Below are positions 58,791-64,000 of a stretch of 64,000 nt of DNA, piece by piece. The DNA is taken from the NCBI GenBank assembly GCA_029718625.1, contig CM056380.1, forward strand, positions 113,508,818 to 113,572,817. Direction: 5' to 3'. Source of the DNA: Synaphobranchus kaupii (Eukaryota > Chordata > Actinopteri > Anguilliformes > Synaphobranchidae). The position numbers were made by a program, and so were the translations under genes. How positions within the stretch are numbered: position 1 is the stretch's first letter; the number at the start of each line of letters is the position of its first letter. The notes beneath the pieces are model-generated. The model searched no databases, had not been told where the DNA came from, and worked only from the letters and a program-made list of their open reading frames with translations.

Positions 58791-61189
58791 GTTGCGATCT
58801 ATATGTATATTAGTCATTGCAATCCAGGTTGAGACACAGATTAGCATGCCCTTACAAAAATATAGGCCTTCTGGCAAATTTGCATCAAACCTTTGGCATT
58901 GTTGCCGCAGGTTTGCGGCAAGCTCATATTTTCAAATGCAAATAATTTGCTTTGTGGGAACTGACATTGTTGCAAGAAGTTCACCAGAATTTCACCACAA
59001 CTGGCAAAGTCTGGCAAACCTCTGGCAACATTTTGTGGAAAACAATTTAGTTTGTGGCAAATGGGCAAGTTTGCAGCAAACTATACAGTTTTTTTAAGCA
59101 ATATCCTTGAAAATGTACAAAAAAAAGGAGATTACAGAGTCACCTGGATGCAGATGCAGCCATCTGTTCGCTCCACGTTGGTCACGTCGGGCTAATGCCG
59201 CCATTCGACTGACCAACATCTGGAGCCTTTGTAGTCGTGACTCAATAGTGCGGTGAGATAATGCGTGCCTGCCCACATCTCGTACGAGACACCCAATCTG
59301 GCACCCAGGGTTTACCCCCCGGAGTGTGGTGAGATGGTGACGGGGTTGCCTGGGTGATGTAGAGTCCTGTTTACCACAGGGCGACATGCACACTCTTTCG
59401 AGCGTGAGGCGCAATTTTTATTTATTCATTTTTACAATGAATCAAGCCGATTTTTACAACGAATCATCGGCAGCACGGCCGTTTTTAAAGGACACCTTAT
59501 GAGCCTCCACAAAGTCTGCCCAGCTTGTCTTTGTCACTGGGCCAATCCTACCTTGCCTACACCTAAAGCCGTTGCTGTGATTACTGTACTCGTAGCTGAT
59601 ATTGCTAAAATAATGAAGTGTGTCGGAGTACATTGGCCACTGTGAAATGCTGCAGTTCAGTGTTTCTCACACCAGTACATATGTTGATATAAATGTAAAT
59701 AGATTACATTGTGTTACTTTCAAGTGCAATCCACTTCTAATGCGCACAGATCTGGAACCTAATGCAGTCATTGAATGGTCAAAAACCAGGAGGATTAAGA
59801 ACGTTCCTAAGGAACCGTTTGGTTTGGAACAAAACTGTTTTGTTCGGTCCATGGCTCATTACTAATGGTCAGAATATTTATAAATGGTGTATTGTCAGCC
59901 AGGATTGGCTAATGGGTTTTGGACTAGTTGTTGGCTTGCATCTTGACCTGGAGAATGTTCCTCTTGCGTTATGGAAACACCAGGAGGACCTCCATCTTAG
60001 ATTTTTCTCTGTGAAAGACGTTGGTAAAAAATTGTACAGGAAAGATAGCAGACAAATGTATTCAGTTTCTTCATGACGTCTGAGTGAAATCATAAAAAGA
60101 GTGATTAAATAATGACTGTCATTCTCTAGAAATGCACATGCAGGAGAAGCATACTGTCAGATTTATTCTTGATGTGACATGCTAGTTACTAACCTGTGCT
60201 CTCAACTTTTTTTTGTTCACTTCAAAAGTGACAAATCCTAACCAGAAATCTTGCTTTCCTTCCCCATTTGCCGGTGGCTTGTCTGACATTTGAAGAAAGA
60301 CAGGGTAATAAGCATCATACTTTGTTTTGCTGTGAGAGCATTGAGAGGAATCGCAAGAGGGTATTTTTTGACTTCCGACGCACAAGCGTTTGCCTTCGCG
60401 TTCTGGAGAATTATCTCATATTTTATGTTCTAAATAGCCAGAGGAAAACCTGTCTGTCCAACACGTGCCTGCGCTGGGCTGCCGGTATTTTAATCGCCTC
60501 GTGTCCAGAAATCTCTTTAATCTAAGGTAAGCACCTGTAGGGCAGGGTGCTTAATCCTCACGCCGATGGCTGGCTGATTGAAAGATCGCGGGGTTAAGCA
60601 TGGTACTCTCTGTTCGCATGGATTAGCGGTGTGATCTGGGGATTGGCGCTGGAGTTGGGAGGCCGCCAGGGGAAGGGTGGCGGGTGAGAGGGAGAATCCA
60701 ATCACCCGGTGGCGGGTGGGAGCCATGGACACCGTTTCTCCATTGATCACCTCTGATGTCCTTGCTGAGCGGGTAGGAAAGCGCCGCAAGGCTTCCGCGA
60801 TTCCCGCTCAGCTCATAGCCCCTGCGGGAATGCCAAAATGTCCGCGAGGGTCAAACGTTCGCGGGTGCCCGTCGGGGAAATGTTAAATGTCCGCGGGTGC
60901 CCGTCAGGTGACTGTCCCGGGAGGGATCGGCACGGACAAACGAACGCAAACTCGGGCAGCGTCGACAGACGCTATTCGTCAAGAGGTGCCTGAGGCCAAA
61001 GGCCCCTCTTACTGTCGTATTACATCAAAGACGGCCATTTCTACATTTTAAACTGCCATTTCTACATTTTCTACTTCTGAATGATGTAGCCATGCTGACA
61101 GACGGATCTAAACTTCAGACATCATATCTCATATCTCCCGAGACTCCAGCCACACTGTAGTGTATTAGTCCTGACTCCTGGGCCCATTG
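58791..61189 (+). other. Intronic sequence with two unexplained blocks
   Basis: Positions 58850-59090 are built of loosely repeated TTTGGCAA/TTTGCNGCAA words. Positions 59130-59410 are GC-richer, with a 106-codon minus-strand frame that I do not recognise. A CpG-rich block lies at about 60600-60970, with the local repeats GTCCGCGGGTGCCCGTC and GTTCGCGGGTGCCCGTC at about 60856-60906. Confidence 0.4.
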
Positions 61190-61270
61190 TCATAAAGCCT
61201 AGTGTACAGCTTCTTATCTCGGATCAGGTTTCCCATGTCCGCACTCTCACCTATTAGCAATAGATTGCGA
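61190..61270 (+). repeat. Fish dispersed repeat fragment, second copy
   Basis: GGGCCCATTGTCATAAAGC followed about 30 bases later by CTCGGATCAGG corresponds to the 22460-22578 repeat in the opposite orientation. Diverged. Confidence 0.45.
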
Positions 61271-62616
61271 TTGGATTCCTTCCCATGCTGTGAATAGCGG
61301 TATTCCATATCGTGACACAGATCTTGGAAGCATATTCATATTTCCATATTTTGTCCGTGAAAAGATTTCTTACCCCCTCAGGCCAGCTTGTAATGTCATC
61401 AATCAGTCAAATATTAGGCCAAGATATCACTAGTTTCATACTTGTAACACGTGTAACGTGTGACAGTAAATCATTATGTCTGACTTTGAGTTACACTGTG
61501 TTGATCCGTAGTCTTTGAGTGGGCCTGTGTAGATCCAAAGCCTTTGAGTTGAGTTGCTCTTTGTAATTCCAGATACTTTGAGTTGTACCTATTCATGTAC
61601 ATGGCTTTTATGGCATGCCGCCACGGGAGGAAGTGTGTTGGACAAGCATAGACATTACTTGGATGAAAGTGGATCCTTCTGTCGCAGACTCAACTCCCGC
61701 CCCCCCCCCCCCCCCCTCTGATCCATTTACATTCCTCTTTTTAGAAACCCTCTAGTAGGAGTGGTAGAGCGTCTACGCCTTTGGCTCGGGTTGTTCCTCA
61801 TATCCGTCTTTCAACATGAGCCCCTAAAGGCAGCCAGCCGGCCATCTTGAGGGCACGGCGGCATGCGCGCATCGTGGAACTTGGAGCCGGAATGGGCGCG
61901 TACTTAGAGCCGTGATGGATGAGTTTCATCTCACATCGGTGAGTGCAGAAGAGAAGTTAATCCGTGACTGGAGGCACGTTGCCCAGACGTGGTGAGTTTG
62001 AAGCGGGGTTAGGCCCGCGGTGCGCTTTGAGGGATTTTTGAACAACGAGGTACATGATAAACAGTTCTAATTCCTTTCAGGCTCGGCCAAACAACCCCCG
62101 ATCCCAACCCCCCCCCCCCCCCCCCCCCCCTCCAGCTTATAAGGAGAAAACAACTGATAAAGCTGTCAGACTGCAAAGATAGAGCAGCCTCTCACGGGAG
62201 AGAGAACATGCTAGAGTAAGATGGCCGAAGGGGTAGAAATTGGCAGTGTGGCGGTTGACTTATACAATGGAGATTTCTTGCTGTATCATTCTGCGGCAGT
62301 AGGAGAGAGGGTTAGCGTCAGCCACTTAAAGGAAGGCCATTGATTAAGAAGGAGCGCCGCCAGTTTGACATTCTGCCACGGGGAATAAGCTAAAGTTAGA
62401 ACAGGCAAATGTTTCACCCTGTTATCGCACCTCAAAAGCCAGTCAAAAGCCAATGTGGTATTTACATGTCCGTTTACCATTGTGATGTCATTAACACATC
62501 ACTATGGTAATGGCATCACAAGCAATGAGGTGATGTCATTAAGTTGCCATTAAGGGTCAGAAGGCAAAAAAAAAAAAAAGAGCTAGAACGTGATTGTGAA
62601 TGGAAAGAAATGTCTG

Positions 62617-62710
62617 AAGGTGTGTGTGTGTGTGTGTATGCAGTTATGCATGTGTGTCAATGTCTTTGGGTGTGTGCAAGTGTGAGCGAGTGTGCGTGCA
62701 TGTGCACGCA

Positions 62711-62769
<59 letters not shown>

Positions 62770-62803
62770 ATGAGGGCGTGTTTGTGTCTGTATGTGTGTG
62801 CGT
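62617..62803. repeat. (TG)n microsatellite region
   Basis: Pure TG from about 62715 to 62768, with interrupted TG-rich sequence on both sides. A 175-codon frame (62544-63071) runs through it and encodes Cys-Val repeats from the microsatellite; it is not a gene. Confidence 0.95.
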
Positions 62804-62899
62804 GCGCTTGGTGCTGGAGAGCTCTTGTGCCTCTCATTCTTCTCCCCTGGCACTGATCTATGAGAGCAACACTTTTTGGAATCTAATTGTTTTGGTGGA

Positions 62900-62933
62900 A
62901 AATGCAAGAGTTCCCAGAGGAACTCTTGCATTT
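62900..62933. other. Perfect 15-bp hairpin with 4-base loop
   Basis: AAATGCAAGAGTTCC (62900-62914) and GGAACTCTTGCATTT (62919-62933) are exact inverted copies around CAGA. No MITE ends flank it. Confidence 0.85.
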
Positions 62934-64000
62934 AATTGCATTTGTCAGGGTTTGTGCATGGAGCACTCTTTTAAGATTTCAAATACCGGCGCAAGAGAAT
63001 GGACATTTTCCATAAACGGGCACACTGCCTGGATGTCGATTAACGTGTGGAAAAGGCATAATGTTTCTTAATCTTTCCGTTTTGTTTTTTTTTCTTCTTC
63101 ACCGCAAGCTGTGCGTGTCTTTCCGCCTGTCTGTTGCACGTCTCTGTCTGTGTGTGTGAGACACCTCTTTCTGTAGGGGACCTGGTGTGTTGGCCACCAC
63201 TTGAAGCTTTGAGGAGAGCGGTCGTCTTGCGACGCGCTTGTTTGGTTCGACGGAAACGCTTCCAGCATTCACGAGCGGCCCAGTAAGAACTACGTAAAGG
63301 GCTTAGCGGTCACTAAAAAGCCTGAGCGGATACAGACAGAGAGAGAGATATCACGGTCAACAAAAAAACAACTCAAAGCGACTCAAAGCTTTGTTAATTA
63401 ACGTCCCACGATAGCGGCACGGCTAACGAGAGGGACGGCGCACAATGAGCTCGGCGGACTGCTTTGTGTTGATACACACGCCTGCCTTATTTTACTACTC
63501 CAGCACGGAGCGCCGGAGGTTAACACCGCTGATATCCTCTATAATAAGCGGTAATGTAGAGGCCTGGATTAGGCGGTTGAAAGCTCCGGACACCGGGAGC
63601 GCAGATCTGTGAAATTGGGTGCGATGGGTAAGAGGATTATGTTATGGCGGATGGAGATCGGAGGGCACCGCGACCTTTACTCTTCGGCGCGGGGGAAGGC
63701 CCTGGCGAAGTAACGGCTGGATAATCTACGCTTATCGCCGTGTCAGTCATCTCAATCTCATCCAGCCCGGACCCCGTCTTTTCTGGATGCGTTTCGGTTG
63801 CTTTTCTGCTCCATAATGTCAGACCTGGTCACAGTACTCTATTTCCTGGAGCCCTCCAGTCCCATAGCTCAGACATGGTCTGTGCAAGAGCAGTGCATTC
63901 TGGGACTGATTCAAAATGTTGGGACAGTTGGGGGTGGGTGGGTGGCAGGAGAGAGTGTGGTACCTTTTGCTGGATCATTTCTTTCTCTCTCTCTCTCTCT

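Larger units (their letters stand above)
61271..64000 (+). other. Intronic sequence to the window end
   Basis: Contains two long C runs (61700-61716 and 62108-62130), a long GT tract, a perfect hairpin at 62900-62933 and a CT tract truncated at the window edge (63983-64000). No exon recognised. Confidence 0.45.

Noticed and set aside
62544..63071. 175-codon open frame with Cys-Val repeats
   Set aside because: Translation of a TG microsatellite; no conserved domain on either side.

Overview
The window is vertebrate, almost certainly teleost, genomic DNA. It is AT-rich and intron-dominated, with many microsatellites and palindromic MITEs of types common in ray-finned fish. I see no bacterial or viral gene organisation. 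One host protein-coding segment is clear: the large coding exon (exon 2 of the vertebrate gene) of a sodium/calcium exchanger, slc8a1-like (NCX1), on the + strand at 17107-18929. It has an acceptor and an in-frame upstream stop on the 5' side and a consensus GTAAGT donor on the 3' side. I could not decide between the slc8a1a and slc8a1b paralogues, nor name the species.

Layout. Positions 1-15 kb are upstream sequence with repeats: a probable solo LTR at 3190-3612, two diverged copies of an unnamed repeat at 7.7 and 9.5 kb, and a 1.96-kb DNA transposon at 10116-12077. A GC-richer block at 15.0-15.6 kb has a TATA-like box and a GTGAGA donor, and is the best candidate for a non-coding first exon and promoter. 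Exon 2 follows at 17.1-18.9 kb. From 18.93 kb to the end I find no further host exon, so this is best read as more than 45 kb of the long intron that precedes the alternatively spliced exons of this gene.

That intron is a repeat landscape. It contains a 27-bp minisatellite (23985-24380) and several palindromic MITEs with identifiable target-site duplications (32028, 40481, 46598, 55189). A decayed Tc1-like transposase lies at about 41.4-41.9 kb. Next to it, a Tc1-like element with a nearly intact transposase (one frameshift) sits inside a palindromic mariner-type MITE (42408-44465). A 500-N assembly gap lies at 50429-50928.

The most striking structure is at 36060-40034. A hAT-like palindromic MITE has had one internal 63-bp segment amplified to exactly 61 tandem copies. 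Copy variants show two-tier higher-order organisation: ten-unit blocks inside a duplicated 24-unit (1512-bp) block. Both MITE ends and a probable 8-bp target duplication survive, so this is a minisatellite caught inside its parent transposon.

All calls come from reading the sequence; no database search was possible. Superfamily names for non-autonomous elements rest on terminal motifs and target-site length only.
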